This document shows, piece after piece, positions 9,775 to 20,056 of a stretch of 64,000 bases of DNA. Location: contig NZ_OY762657.1 in NCBI RefSeq assembly GCF_963666255.1, positions 124,001 through 188,000 on the forward strand, in the 5' to 3' direction. The first letter of the stretch is position 1; every line of letters starts with the position of its first letter. Position numbers and translations under genes: made by a program. The DNA comes from an uncultured Propionivibrio sp. (GTDB taxonomy: Bacteria; Pseudomonadota; Gammaproteobacteria; Burkholderiales; Rhodocyclaceae). Under the pieces are notes generated by a model, which saw nothing but the letters and a program-made list of their open reading frames with translations, was not told the origin of the DNA and did not search any database.

Positions 9775-10234
9775 AACCGGTTTCCTGCGCCACCGTGACG
9801 TTGGGCTGACCGGTGGAGCCGAAGACCACGCCAGTCGAGGCGCGTCCCTGGGCGTCGAAGTAAAAGGAACTGCCGGTGAGGACGACACCGCCCGGCGCGC
9901 ACACCTGGTTGGCCGAGCCGCAATTGGCATCGCGCGCCGGAAGCGTCAGCGCCGTTGCCGCCGGGCAGGCGACGACGCCACTGTCCGGCGAAGTGGTCGC
10001 GACCGAGAACGAAACCGTACTGCCGACGACATCGACGCAAACCTGCCGCCGTTTGCCGATGGCCGCCTTGCGGGCGAACTGCAGCGCGCCTTTCAACACA
10101 TCGTGGAAGCCCCGCTGACCATAAATGGCGATATCCATCTTCGGCAAGGCATACACCGCCAGGATCCCGAGCAGCACGATCGTTGTCACCAGCTCGATCA
10201 GCGTGAATCCACGATGATGCGCGTCACGGATCAT
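9764..10234 (-). CDS. mshC: MSHA pseudopilin MshC/GspH-like
   Basis: A 156-residue FimT/GspH-type pseudopilin. From ATG 10234, MIRDAHHRG is followed by FTLIELVTTIVLLGILAVYALPK, a prepilin signal with the conserved Glu at +5. The body (ALQFARKAAIGKRRQVCVDV) is typical of GspH-like minor pilins and has a Cys pair. Its ATG shares one base with the TGA of mshQ (TGATG), so translation is coupled to the giant upstream gene. A longer open frame upstream (to 10354) is an artefact overlapping mshQ. Confidence 0.8.
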   Translation of the reverse strand: MIRDAHHRGFTLIELVTTIVLLGILAVYALPKMDIAIYGQRGFHDVLKGALQFARKAAIGKRRQVCVDVVGSTVSFSVATTSPDSGVVACPAATALTLPARDANCGSANQVCAPGGVVLTGSSFYFDAQGRASTGVVFGSTGQPNVTVAQETGYVY

Positions 10235-13200
10235 CAGTAGTTTTCCCGGAAGTAGATGAATCTCGTCCTGTTCGTTGTCGGCCCATAGACCCCGAAGGTG
10301 ATGCGTCCGACCGGGTCGGCATCGTAGCCGGCAGTACTCTTCGTTTTCAGCCATGACGGCGCAACGAAAATGAAATCGAGGGCGCCGGCGGTCGGCGTTC
10401 CCGAAATCACCGGCGCCCGCAGCACCACATAGCCAACGCCGGACGACAAGGAAACGGCGGACGTCGGCGTCGGCGCCGCGGCGACGGCGAGTCCGGCACC
10501 GGTATTGCCCGAAGGACGTTGCAACAGGACGCTGCCGACCGCGCCGCTCGTGGCACTGGCGCAGGTGCCATAACAGTCGGCAGTGGTGCCGGTCGTGTTG
10601 TACTGCGTCAGGGGCAGTGTCGCTGTGCAGGCATCAGCGGTATTGACGACCCATCCGGTCGGCGCCCCCGCGTAGTACCAGGCCGTGAGCTTGACCGGCA
10701 GGTTATTGCGCTCGGAACCGAACGCATTATCGACGCCAAGCTTTCCATAACGCTGGACGGACGTGCCAAGGATCGCCGCACTGGCCACGGTCACGCCATC
10801 CGAATCGACAGGCAGCGCCGTGATCGTGGCTGTCGTCGCCACTGCCGGCACCGTCGTCGGGCGGACGATCTGATGTCTGGCGGTGACCGTCGTCGTGCCG
10901 TTTTTCCAGGTGCTGCTGTTGGTCGCACTGGGCACCGTCACACTCGCCATCAGCGTCGACGCCGGGGTTCCCGCCGGTTGCGACGGCGACCAGCTTCCCA
11001 CCGCGAATCCGAATCCCGGACTCGATGCCGACGCCGGCGCGAGCCCCCACGCCGTCAGCGGCAGTTTCGCCCAGCCGGTCGTGCCGTTGCCCTCGTAGTT
11101 GCTGGTCGTCTGGTTGCTCGTATTCTGTGCCGTCAAGGTGAATACGGTCGTGAATCCGTCCTGTCCGAGATAGGTGAAGGGCGACCCCCCCACGGTGCAG
11201 GCCTCGGTCAGCACCGGCGCAGTCAACGCGAAGTGATCGGGAATGAAGCGCCCGAAATAGGCGCTGTCCGCTCCGCCGAAATAGCAGCCGAACATGCCGT
11301 TGCCATCAACCGTATTCGGCGCGGCCGGATCGACCGACGTCCCCAGCTTGCCGTCGCTGAAACATTCGGGCGTGGCCTTGGCGCGATCGACGCTGGCGAA
11401 GCTGCCGTCATCGTAAAGCCCCCATGCCTTCACTTTGAAATTCCCGACCTCCGAGTAGGCCACCGTTCCGGCGGAGACACCATTCGTCGCCGCCGTCGCA
11501 GCAAGAAAAGGCGTTATCACGCTCAAGGTTCCGGACTGCACCGCGCCATCATGCGCGACCACCTTGCTGGTGTTGATTGTCGCCTTGCCACGATAGCCCG
11601 GCGTCTGGGCCACCGTCGAGGCATTGTTCATCGGCGTGGCCGACAGGGTGAAGGCGCTACCCGCCTTGATTGCCGGCGTTCCGCTGTTGGCGGTATTGGT
11701 GGCGCTTGAACCGGCGGTCAAGCTGGCCGGCCGAATGGCGAAATTGTCCGACGAGCAGGCGGTGGTCGCGCCGCTCGTGATGCGCACCCGCACGTCCGGC
11801 GCGGCATCCGTGCAGGTAAAGCTCACGCTCCGCCGGCCGCTTGAGAAGGTGAATGAAGTGGCCGGCGTCACCGAACAGGAGGTGAGCGTCGTGCTGCTGC
11901 AAGTCCCCGCGGCAACACCGGTCTGGTCGACAAGGGTGGCGGTGGCGCTGCCGGCATACAAGGTGTTGATGCTGCCGGCGCTGAGCGCCAGCACGTCGAG
12001 AGAAAACTGCGTACCGGCAATCTTGGTGTAGATCGGCGTCGCAGGATCCTTGGTGCTTTCAACGGCATCGAAAGCGCAGGCATTCGACGAGTAGGCCAGG
12101 GAACAATCGCCAGCGGTCGCGCCGTTGTAACAGATGCCGGCGGAATTGGTGATGGTCGGCGAGGTGACCGCGACGCCGGAAAGGCTGACCGTGCCGGTCG
12201 TCGTCTTGCTCAAGGTCAGCGTCGTCTGCCCGCCGGTGAAGGTAACGGGTGAGCTTGCCGACCAGGTCGCCCCGGAAATTGTCGGCAAGCTCACCGTCAC
12301 GCTACCGGTGTACAGGGCCGAACAATCGCTGTTGGCGCAGGCCTTGATCGTGATCGTCTCAGCCTTGCAGGTCAATGCGCTCCCGTCGTGAATGACGCGG
12401 ACATGATTGAGCACCGGCACGATCATCGGCGCCGCCGTGCAGATATTGAGATTGTCGATCTCGTGATAGTTGGTGGACGCGCCCGACGACGCGCTGAACG
12501 AGAAGTACCAATAGTTCGGCACCGCCGCCTGCGTCGCATAGGTCTTGGCGTCGTAGGCCGGTACGACCGTCGTGTAGTTGGTACCGCCTGAAGTATCGCG
12601 TTCGACCGACACCCAGGCGTGCACGCCATCGGAGTGATCGACGATCACCCGGTAGCGATGCGGCGTCGCCGACGACGTCGTCATGCCGGAGGTCGTGACG
12701 GTCTTGTGCCAGTTGTACCCGGCAAACGACGAACCGGAGCCGCGAACCGCCACGGCGTTGGGAAAAAAGCCCGGGCCGTCCACGCGGCCTTCGGTCGGAT
12801 TCGAGAAATTGCCGTATTCGTCCAGCCCGACGCCGATCCAGCCGCCGGCGAATCCCGGGCAGCCGGTCGGCGGACAGGCAGTTGCATTCTTTTGCGCATA
12901 ACCGAGCGACCCGCCGAAGGCACCGGCCACCGGCGCGATCGACGAGTCGGACAAGGAGAATGCGAGGCCGTCGCCGCCGGTGCCGTTATAGGAGTAGTAA
13001 TCGAATTGCGCGGTGACCTTGTTTCCGGCACCGGGGAACAGGCGGAAAAGATGCACCGCGGTCGCCCGGTTGCCGCTCGCATCGGTCAGGCGCAGGCGGT
13101 TGTTCACGATGTCGGCGTCGTAGGCGGTCGTCGCACCGCGGGTCCGGGTCCAGAGGCCCGTCGACAACAGGCTCGCACGATTGAAATCGTCGGTGAAGCA

Positions 13201-15105
13201 CAACGAAGGGGCGACAAAGCTCACCTGCGCCGTCTGCGTGATGACGACCGGATCGGTCGTGTCGGTCGCCGTGTAGGTGATCGGCCCCTCGACGGTGCCA
13301 TTCACCACCGAGAAACTCGCCACACCATTGGCATTCGAGGTGCCGCTCAGCGTCGTAATCACCGAACTGCCGGACCCGGCGGCAAGCGCAACCGCCTTGC
13401 CCGGGACCGCCGTGCCGGCGCTGTCCTTGAGCGTCACCGTGATCGTCGCCGCGGTGTAGTTGTCGGCTGCAACCGACGTCGGACTGGCAACTACCGTCGA
13501 CGTCGCCGCGCTCACGGCGCCATACGGCTTGAATGTGCCGATCAGCACACCGGCGTCATAGTTACCGTAGATATCCCGCTGGAACACCTTGTAGCTGTAG
13601 TTCTGGCCGGCGGTCAGCGCCGTCGTCAGGCAGCCCCCCGACCCGCCGCTGCCATCGACGACGGAAACCATTTGCGAAATGCCGGAGGACACGAGGCAGG
13701 CAACCGTGGCGGTACCGTTGGTCGCCCCCGGTGCCGGAGACGAACCTTCGGCCGGCACCTCGCCACCCGCCGAAGTCGCCGCCCAGCGATACACCACCGC
13801 CCCCCCGGTCGTATTGAAATCCGATGACGACGAACTGGTCCAGTTCAGCGAATTCGCGAGATACCCGAGACTGCCGCTGGTTGCGGTGGCGCTCGCCGGC
13901 GACAGATTGTCGATCGTCAGCGCGTTGGCATTGGTGTCGGTACCGGTATGCGCATTTGCCCCTGCCCAGGCCGTCACCGGCGCGGTGATCGAATAGGCGG
14001 CACCCGGCACTGCCGGCATCGCCGCGTGAGAGAGCGGCGTGACGCGCAGCTTGAAGCTCGTCAGCGTCGTCGACGCGCTCATGCCGGTCACGCTGATCGT
14101 GTTCGAACCGGTCACCGGCGTACTCGTCGAGCCAAGCACCGTGTTCGTCGCATCGGTGATCGCCAGCGTGCCCACGCCGATATTCGTCGACAGATTCACC
14201 GTCACCGAGCTCACCGCTTCAGTACCGAAATTCGTTTGCAGCGTGAACGTATTGACATCGGTCGCTCCGGTACCCGGCGCGATGGTCGTGGCAGAGGGGT
14301 CGCTGCCGGTGGTGATCGTCGTGATCGACTCGCGCATGCGCAGGAATACGGCCGCGCCGGTCGGGCAAACCGTCGTGGCGCCCGCGCCGCCGCTCCCCGT
14401 CATCGCGTAGACCGGGGCAGCGGTCGCCGTGCCGCTCGCCACCGGATGCTCGGAAACGACGAGGCCCTGGTCATTTCCCGACGTCGTGGTCGTGTCATTG
14501 CGCTCGACGGGGGTGCCGAAGGTCGCGCCCGTGGCCGCGACACTCTCAGTCCAGCCGTTCACACGGTCACAGTTGAGCGCCGACGCCATCAGCAGCACGT
14601 CGCCCGCGGTCAGTCCGGGATCGGCCGCCCCGGTGACCGACCAGGTCAGGTTACCCACGGTGTCGGCGCCGGTCGTCGCCGCGTAATCCCAACTCGCGCC
14701 TGTCTTGGCGTAGCGGAAGATCCGGGCCATCGAGGAGTTCGCGCCGGTCACGGTCAAGGACAGGTTACCGGCTTCGGTGCCGCTCGCCACCTTGACGAAA
14801 GTCGTCATGAATACCGGCCCGCTATCGGCAGCCTGAGCGCCGAGCCCGCCCGTGGCCTGCGCCATCAGCGTCCATCCCGCCGGCGTAGTCGGGCCGGCGG
14901 TCGGGTATTTGTTACCGACAACCAGTACCAGCAGATTCCCCGCGACGATGCCGGAAGGGTAAGGAATCGATAACGAAGTCGTACCCGTCGTCGCCCCGGT
15001 CCCGCCACTGGCGCCCCAAGTCACCGCCGCCTGCGCCGCCGATGGCATCAGGCACAGGAAAACCAGCAGAAGGACCGTGTCGAATAATTTGCGCAAAGAC
15101 GGCAC
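10234..15105 (-). CDS. mshQ: MshQ-like giant pilus-associated adhesin (DUF6701)
   Basis: A 1623-residue secreted protein. A signal peptide (VLLLVFLCLMPSAAQA) is followed by Thr/Gly/Ala-rich beta domains (about 28-260), a bacterial Ig-like/invasin-type repeat (about 535-635), a legume-lectin-like domain (CFTDDFNRAS to HEIDNLNIC, about 637-860, with GWIGVGLDEYGNF), and a C-terminal DUF6701 region (about 895-1623) with the typical GRFIPDHFAL and LGVDNAFGSE. MshQ is the tip or adhesin-associated protein of MSHA systems. It comes first in this operon, not last as in the Vibrio locus. Composition is strongly biased to Thr, Ser, Ala and Gly, as expected for an extracellular beta-rich protein. Confidence 0.82.
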   Translation of the reverse strand: MPSLRKLFDTVLLLVFLCLMPSAAQAAVTWGASGGTGATTGTTSLSIPYPSGIVAGNLLVLVVGNKYPTAGPTTPAGWTLMAQATGGLGAQAADSGPVFMTTFVKVASGTEAGNLSLTVTGANSSMARIFRYAKTGASWDYAATTGADTVGNLTWSVTGAADPGLTAGDVLLMASALNCDRVNGWTESVAATGATFGTPVERNDTTTTSGNDQGLVVSEHPVASGTATAAPVYAMTGSGGAGATTVCPTGAAVFLRMRESITTITTGSDPSATTIAPGTGATDVNTFTLQTNFGTEAVSSVTVNLSTNIGVGTLAITDATNTVLGSTSTPVTGSNTISVTGMSASTTLTSFKLRVTPLSHAAMPAVPGAAYSITAPVTAWAGANAHTGTDTNANALTIDNLSPASATATSGSLGYLANSLNWTSSSSSDFNTTGGAVVYRWAATSAGGEVPAEGSSPAPGATNGTATVACLVSSGISQMVSVVDGSGGSGGCLTTALTAGQNYSYKVFQRDIYGNYDAGVLIGTFKPYGAVSAATSTVVASPTSVAADNYTAATITVTLKDSAGTAVPGKAVALAAGSGSSVITTLSGTSNANGVASFSVVNGTVEGPITYTATDTTDPVVITQTAQVSFVAPSLCFTDDFNRASLLSTGLWTRTRGATTAYDADIVNNRLRLTDASGNRATAVHLFRLFPGAGNKVTAQFDYYSYNGTGGDGLAFSLSDSSIAPVAGAFGGSLGYAQKNATACPPTGCPGFAGGWIGVGLDEYGNFSNPTEGRVDGPGFFPNAVAVRGSGSSFAGYNWHKTVTTSGMTTSSATPHRYRVIVDHSDGVHAWVSVERDTSGGTNYTTVVPAYDAKTYATQAAVPNYWYFSFSASSGASTNYHEIDNLNICTAAPMIVPVLNHVRVIHDGSALTCKAETITIKACANSDCSALYTGSVTVSLPTISGATWSASSPVTFTGGQTTLTLSKTTTGTVSLSGVAVTSPTITNSAGICYNGATAGDCSLAYSSNACAFDAVESTKDPATPIYTKIAGTQFSLDVLALSAGSINTLYAGSATATLVDQTGVAAGTCSSTTLTSCSVTPATSFTFSSGRRSVSFTCTDAAPDVRVRITSGATTACSSDNFAIRPASLTAGSSATNTANSGTPAIKAGSAFTLSATPMNNASTVAQTPGYRGKATINTSKVVAHDGAVQSGTLSVITPFLAATAATNGVSAGTVAYSEVGNFKVKAWGLYDDGSFASVDRAKATPECFSDGKLGTSVDPAAPNTVDGNGMFGCYFGGADSAYFGRFIPDHFALTAPVLTEACTVGGSPFTYLGQDGFTTVFTLTAQNTSNQTTSNYEGNGTTGWAKLPLTAWGLAPASASSPGFGFAVGSWSPSQPAGTPASTLMASVTVPSATNSSTWKNGTTTVTARHQIVRPTTVPAVATTATITALPVDSDGVTVASAAILGTSVQRYGKLGVDNAFGSERNNLPVKLTAWYYAGAPTGWVVNTADACTATLPLTQYNTTGTTADCYGTCASATSGAVGSVLLQRPSGNTGAGLAVAAAPTPTSAVSLSSGVGYVVLRAPVISGTPTAGALDFIFVAPSWLKTKSTAGYDADPVGRITFGVYGPTTNRTRFIYFRENY

Positions 15106-15652
15106 CTTTCATTTGCGGGCATTCGAACAACGCGAGGAGACAACAACGTCGAATCTGGACCGGCCAACGCGGCCCCAACACCATGGGCATCCGCGCCACA
15201 CCACTGCACGTCACGCAAGCACCGGACCCATCGAGGGCGTTCCCGGCGCAGAACCTGCTGTCATCGAATCCATTCGGGCGCCATACCCGAGGCACATACA
15301 CCGGACGTCATAATCTTCCAGTCATAATATGCTAAAAAATTGCAAGCCGCCGTCCGGACGAGTTGCGGCGCAGATATCCGGCGGTTTCACCGGCATTTCG
15401 GGTATCCGCCCGCCAGATACTGTTGCATTTCAGCCATACCCTGACCGATGATGAGGCGCTCTGAAACAACTTCGCGGCGCCAGCAGCGTTATGATGCGGG
15501 GTCCTCAAAAGCTGTCTCGAAACAGTGCCGTGGGCAGCAAACGGCGCAGAGGGCGAAACCGCAACCGCACTACGGCAGGGAACTGGCACCGCGCAACGCC
15601 CAAGGGCAAGCGCAGTAAATATTGAAACGGCTTCTTCGTTCGGAGCTTCACC
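15106..15652. other. Intergenic region, no gene supported
   Basis: About 550 bases between the divergent mshQ and RND pump genes. Short open frames here have no recognisable product. An AT-rich stretch around 15318-15350 lies about 220 bases before mshQ and may carry its promoter, but no clear -10/-35 pair was found. Confidence 0.45.
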
Positions 15653-18600
15653 GTGTCACTGGTTCAGATCGCGCTGCGTCGCCCCTATACCTTCATTGTC
15701 ATGGCGATGCTGATCATTCTCGCGACGCCATTCGCCCTGCTCAACATGGCGACCGACATCTTTCCCGAAATCAACATCCCGGTCGTCAGCATCATCTGGA
15801 ACTACAACGGTCTGCCGGCGCAGGAGATGGGCCAGCGCATTGCCGGGCAAAGCGAACGCGGACTGACGACGACGGTCAGCGACATCGAGCACATCGAATC
15901 GCAGTCGCTCGCCAGCATCACCGTCATCAAGGTCTTCTTCCAGCCGAACGCCAACATCCAGACGGCGATCGCCCAGGTCGTCGCGGCCATGCAGACGCAG
16001 GTGCGGCAACTGCCACCCGGCATCACGCCGCCGCTCGTCATCAAGTATTCGGCCTCAAGCATCCCGGTGCTCCAGCTCGGCCTTTCCAGCCCGACGCTGC
16101 CCGAGCAGGCGGTCTTCGACGCGGCGATCAACCAGTTGCGGCCGCAGCTGATCACCATTCCCGGCGCCGCCATTCCCTTTCCGTACGGCGGCAAGAACCC
16201 GCTCATCTCGGTCGACCTCGACCTGACGGCGCTGCAGGCCCGCGGCCTGTCGCCGACCGACGTGGTCAACGCCGTCAACCTGCAGAACCTGATCCTGCCG
16301 TCGGGCACGGCCAAGTTCGGCAGCACCGAATACGTCGTGCGCATGAACGGCTCGCCCGAAGTCGCCAACGAACTCAACGACCTGCCGATCCGTACCGCAG
16401 GCGCGACGACCACCTACCTGCGCGACGTCGCCCAGGTCCGCCAGGGCTTCGCACCGCAGACCAACATCGTCCGCCAGGACGGCAACCGGGGCGTCCTGCT
16501 CTCGATCCTCAAGAACGGCGGTGCCTCGACGCTCGACATCGTCGGCAACCTGAAGGCGCTGCTGCCGCGCGTCACCCAGATCCTGCCGCAGGACGTCAAA
16601 GTCTCGCCGCTCTTCGACCAGTCGGTCTTCGTCAAGGCGGCGATCAAGGGCGTCGTCATCGAGGCGCTCATCGCCGCCGCGCTGACCGCGGCCATGGTCC
16701 TGCTCTTCCTCGGCAACTGGCGCAGCACGCTGATCATCGCCATCACCATCCCGCTCTCGATCCTGGCTTCGATCCTCGTCCTCAAGATGCTCGGCGAGAC
16801 GCTCAACCTGATGACGCTGGGGGGCCTCGCGCTCTCGGTCGGCATCCTCGTCGACCAAGCCATCGTCACCATCGAGAACGTCGAGCGCCATATCCACATG
16901 AACAAGCCGATCATCGAGGCGATTGAGGCCGGCGCCGGCGAGATCGGCGTCGCCAACTTCGTGTCGACGCTATGCATCTGCATCGTCTTCGTGCCGATGT
17001 TCTTCCTCACCGGCGTCTCGCGCTTCCTCTTCGTGCCGCTCGCCGAAGCCGTCGCGCTGGCGATGATCGCGTCCTACATCCTGTCGCGCACGCTGGTGCC
17101 GACGCTGGTCATGCTGATGATGGGGAACATGCAGCCGAATGCCGGCACGAGCCCGCTGCAACGCCTCTACCGCGCCTTCGACAGCGGTTTCGAGCGCGTC
17201 CGCCGCGCCTATGCGCTCGTCCTGTCGGTGATGCTGGCGCACCGGCGCAACTTCTCCTTCGCCTTCATGGGCTTCTGCCTGCTCTCCTGCCTGCTCTACC
17301 CGGTGCTTGGCCGCGACTTCTTCCCGAGCGTCGATGCCGGCCAGATCCGCCTGCACTTCCGCGCCCCGACCGGCACGCGCATCGAGGAAACCGCGCGTCT
17401 TGCCGACGCCATTGAAGGCGTCATCCGCGAAGTCATCCCGCCCGACCAGCTCGAAACGATCCTCGACAACCTCGGCGTTCCCAACAGCGGCATCAACCTC
17501 TCCTACAGCAATGCCGGCACGATCGGCACGCTCGATGGCGAGATCCTGCTCTCGCTGCATGAGGACCATGCGCCGACCGAGGACTTCGTCACGACGCTGC
17601 GCGCCGAACTGCCGCGCCGCTTCCCCGGCGTCGAATTCTTCTTCCAGCCGGCCGACATCGTCACGCAGATCCTCAACTTCGGCCTGCCGGCGGCGATCGA
17701 CGTCCAGTTCTCCGGCCCCGACATGGCCGGCAACGCCCTTCTCGCGGCCGAACTGACCGAGGCGATCAAGAAAATCCCCGGCGCCGTCGACGCCCACATC
17801 CACCAGCGTCTCGACGCCCCGGCGGTGGCCCTCAAGATGGACCGCACCCGCCTGCAGCAGGTCGGCCTGTCGGCCGCCAACGTCGGCCAGAACGTGCTGA
17901 TCTCGCTCTCCGGCAGTTCGCAGACCGCGCCGGCCTTCTGGCTCAATCCGAAGAACGGCGTCGTCTATAGCGTCGCCGTGCAGGCGCCGCAGTACTCGGT
18001 CGACTCGCTCAACGCGCTGCTCAACATGCCGGTCGGGACCGGTTCGGCGCTGACGCCGGCGGCCGGCGGCAACCAGCTGCTCGGCAACCTCGTCGATGCG
18101 GTACCGGCGCGCATGATGTCGGTCGTCTCGCGCTACAACATCATGCCGGCCGTCGACATCTTCGTCGGCGTCCAGGGCACCGACCTCGCCTCAGTCGCCT
18201 CCCGCGTCCGCGAGCTCGTCGAGGAGATCCGGCCGAAGCTGCCGCGCGGCAGCCAGATCGTGCTGCGCGGCCAGGTCGAAACGATGCAATCGTCCTTCAT
18301 CGGCCTCGGCGTCGGCCTGGCCATGGCGATCGTCCTCGTCTATCTGCTCATCGTTGTGAACTTCCAGTCCTGGATCGACGCGCTCGTCGTCATCGCCGCG
18401 CTGCCGGCGGCGCTCGCCGGCATCGCCTGGATGCTCTTCATCACCGGCACGACGCTGAGCGTGCCGGCGCTGACCGGCGCGATCATGACCATGGGCGTGG
18501 CGACGGCCAACAGCATCCTGCTCATCTCCTTCGCCCGCCAGCGCCGCGAAGTCGGCGTGCCGCCGCTCGCTGCCGCGCTTGAGGCCGGCGCGACGCGCAT

Positions 18601-18844
18601 CCGGCCAGTGCTGATGACGGCGCTGGCGATGATCATCGGCATGATCCCGATGGCGCTCGGCCTCGGCGAAGGCGGCGAACAGAACGCCCCGCTCGGCCGC
18701 GCCGTCATCGGCGGCCTGATCTTCGCCACCGTCTCGACCCTCTTCTTCGTTCCCGCCGTCTTCGCGGGCATCCACCAACGCCTGGCGCTGCGCCGCGCCG
18801 CCAGAACACCATCCCCGGCCACCCCGGCGCCGCAGGAGCACTGA
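15653..18844 (+). CDS. RND family efflux pump permease
   Basis: A 1063-residue inner-membrane proton-driven transporter of the AcrB/MMPL-RND (HAE1-like) type. It has the N-terminal helix YTFIVMAMLIILATPFALL, two large periplasmic loops and about 12 membrane helices; the helix with VGILVDQAIVTIEN contains the conserved proton-relay Asp. Start GTG 15653 has GGAG 7 bases upstream. The adaptor gene follows after 3 bases and the outer-membrane factor overlaps that, forming a complete tripartite pump. Likely substrates are drugs, solvents or other hydrophobic compounds; the sequence does not decide. No local repressor is divergent from it. Confidence 0.93.
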   Translation: MSLVQIALRRPYTFIVMAMLIILATPFALLNMATDIFPEINIPVVSIIWNYNGLPAQEMGQRIAGQSERGLTTTVSDIEHIESQSLASITVIKVFFQPNANIQTAIAQVVAAMQTQVRQLPPGITPPLVIKYSASSIPVLQLGLSSPTLPEQAVFDAAINQLRPQLITIPGAAIPFPYGGKNPLISVDLDLTALQARGLSPTDVVNAVNLQNLILPSGTAKFGSTEYVVRMNGSPEVANELNDLPIRTAGATTTYLRDVAQVRQGFAPQTNIVRQDGNRGVLLSILKNGGASTLDIVGNLKALLPRVTQILPQDVKVSPLFDQSVFVKAAIKGVVIEALIAAALTAAMVLLFLGNWRSTLIIAITIPLSILASILVLKMLGETLNLMTLGGLALSVGILVDQAIVTIENVERHIHMNKPIIEAIEAGAGEIGVANFVSTLCICIVFVPMFFLTGVSRFLFVPLAEAVALAMIASYILSRTLVPTLVMLMMGNMQPNAGTSPLQRLYRAFDSGFERVRRAYALVLSVMLAHRRNFSFAFMGFCLLSCLLYPVLGRDFFPSVDAGQIRLHFRAPTGTRIEETARLADAIEGVIREVIPPDQLETILDNLGVPNSGINLSYSNAGTIGTLDGEILLSLHEDHAPTEDFVTTLRAELPRRFPGVEFFFQPADIVTQILNFGLPAAIDVQFSGPDMAGNALLAAELTEAIKKIPGAVDAHIHQRLDAPAVALKMDRTRLQQVGLSAANVGQNVLISLSGSSQTAPAFWLNPKNGVVYSVAVQAPQYSVDSLNALLNMPVGTGSALTPAAGGNQLLGNLVDAVPARMMSVVSRYNIMPAVDIFVGVQGTDLASVASRVRELVEEIRPKLPRGSQIVLRGQVETMQSSFIGLGVGLAMAIVLVYLLIVVNFQSWIDALVVIAALPAALAGIAWMLFITGTTLSVPALTGAIMTMGVATANSILLISFARQRREVGVPPLAAALEAGATRIRPVLMTALAMIIGMIPMALGLGEGGEQNAPLGRAVIGGLIFATVSTLFFVPAVFAGIHQRLALRRAARTPSPATPAPQEH

Positions 18845-18847
18845 ACC

Positions 18848-20056
18848 ATGACCGAGCAACGCCATTCGGAACTTGATCTGCACCCGATCGATACCGGCAG
18901 CGACGAAGACCACGCGAACCTCGTCAAACGCCAGCAGGTGATGCGCTACACCCAGCGCGCCGGCATCGTGCTGATGGTCGTGCTGGCGCTCGGCGCCGGC
19001 CGCACGGTATTCAGCCGCGTCGCCAACGCGCAGGTGCTCGAAAAGCGTACGGCCGAGCAGTCGAAGATCTACCTGCGCGCGACGCAGGCCCGCATGGGCG
19101 GCGCCGAGCGCGTCCTGACGCTGCCGGCGACGCTGCAGGGCTACGTGCAATCGCCGGTCGCGGCGCGCGCCGCCGGCTACCTCAAGCGCTGGACCAAGGA
19201 CATCGGCAGCCGCGTCGAAAAAGGCGAACTCCTGGCCGAGATCGCCGCCCCGGAAATCGACCAGCAACTGAGCCAGGCAATCGCCGCGCGCGACCAGGCC
19301 GCGGCCAATCTGGCGCTTGCCAGAAGCACCGCCGACCGCTGGGAAGGACTGCGCCGCAAGGACGTCGTCTCACAGCAGGACCTCGAGGAAAAGCGCAGCG
19401 CCGCCGCCCAGTCGCAAGCCAACCTGGCCGCTGCCGAGGCCAACATGCAACGGCTGCGCCAACTCGAAGAATTCAAGCGCGTCGTCGCGCCGTTTGCCGG
19501 CGTCATCACGCGCCGGAACGTCGACGTCGGCGACCTGATCGACAGCTCGCGCGTCCTCTTCGCCCTCTCGCAGACCGACCCGCTGCGCGTCTATGTCAGC
19601 GTGCCGCAGGCCTACGCCCACCTCGTCAAGGCCGGCCTCCAGGTCAGCGTGACGCAGTCCGAACTCGCCGACCAGCGCTTTACCGGCAAGGTCGCGCGCA
19701 CCGCGGCATCGATCGACGCGGCGACGCGGACGATGCAGGTTGAAGTCTCGCTGCCCAATCCCGACGGTCTCCTGCTGCCCGGCGCCTACGTCCAGGTCGG
19801 TCTGCCGCTTTCCGACAAGCGCGCGCTGACGGCGCCGACCAACACGCTGCTGATCCGCGGCGAAGGCACGCTGGTCGCCACCGTCGATGACAAAGGCGTC
19901 GTCAGCCTGCGCCGCGTCACGGTCGGGCGCAACTACGGCGCCGATTTCGAAGTGCTCGACGGCATCAGCGCGAAGGACCGCCTGATCCTCAACCCGCCCG
20001 ACTGGCTGGCCGACGGCCAGGTGGTCACGCTCGTCGCCGACAAGGAGCAGCCGTGA
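18848..20056 (+). CDS. RND efflux periplasmic adaptor subunit
   Basis: A 402-residue membrane fusion protein of the HlyD/AcrA family. A short cytoplasmic N-terminus is followed by one membrane helix (AGIVLMVVLALGAGRTVF, about 38-55), a lipoyl/hairpin region with a long coiled coil (SQAIAARDQAAANLALARST to LAAAEANMQRLRQL) and beta-barrel domains (DPLRVYVSVPQAYAHLV). It links the pump to the outer-membrane channel. AGGAG lies 9 bases before ATG 18848. It lacks a lipoprotein box and is anchored by the helix. It overlaps the following gene by 4 bases (GTGA). Confidence 0.93.
   Translation: MTEQRHSELDLHPIDTGSDEDHANLVKRQQVMRYTQRAGIVLMVVLALGAGRTVFSRVANAQVLEKRTAEQSKIYLRATQARMGGAERVLTLPATLQGYVQSPVAARAAGYLKRWTKDIGSRVEKGELLAEIAAPEIDQQLSQAIAARDQAAANLALARSTADRWEGLRRKDVVSQQDLEEKRSAAAQSQANLAAAEANMQRLRQLEEFKRVVAPFAGVITRRNVDVGDLIDSSRVLFALSQTDPLRVYVSVPQAYAHLVKAGLQVSVTQSELADQRFTGKVARTAASIDAATRTMQVEVSLPNPDGLLLPGAYVQVGLPLSDKRALTAPTNTLLIRGEGTLVATVDDKGVVSLRRVTVGRNYGADFEVLDGISAKDRLILNPPDWLADGQVVTLVADKEQP

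Noticed and set aside
15318-15350. Sigma-70 promoter for mshQ
   Set aside because: AT-rich and suggestive, but the candidate -35 and -10 hexamers are only about 10 bases apart.
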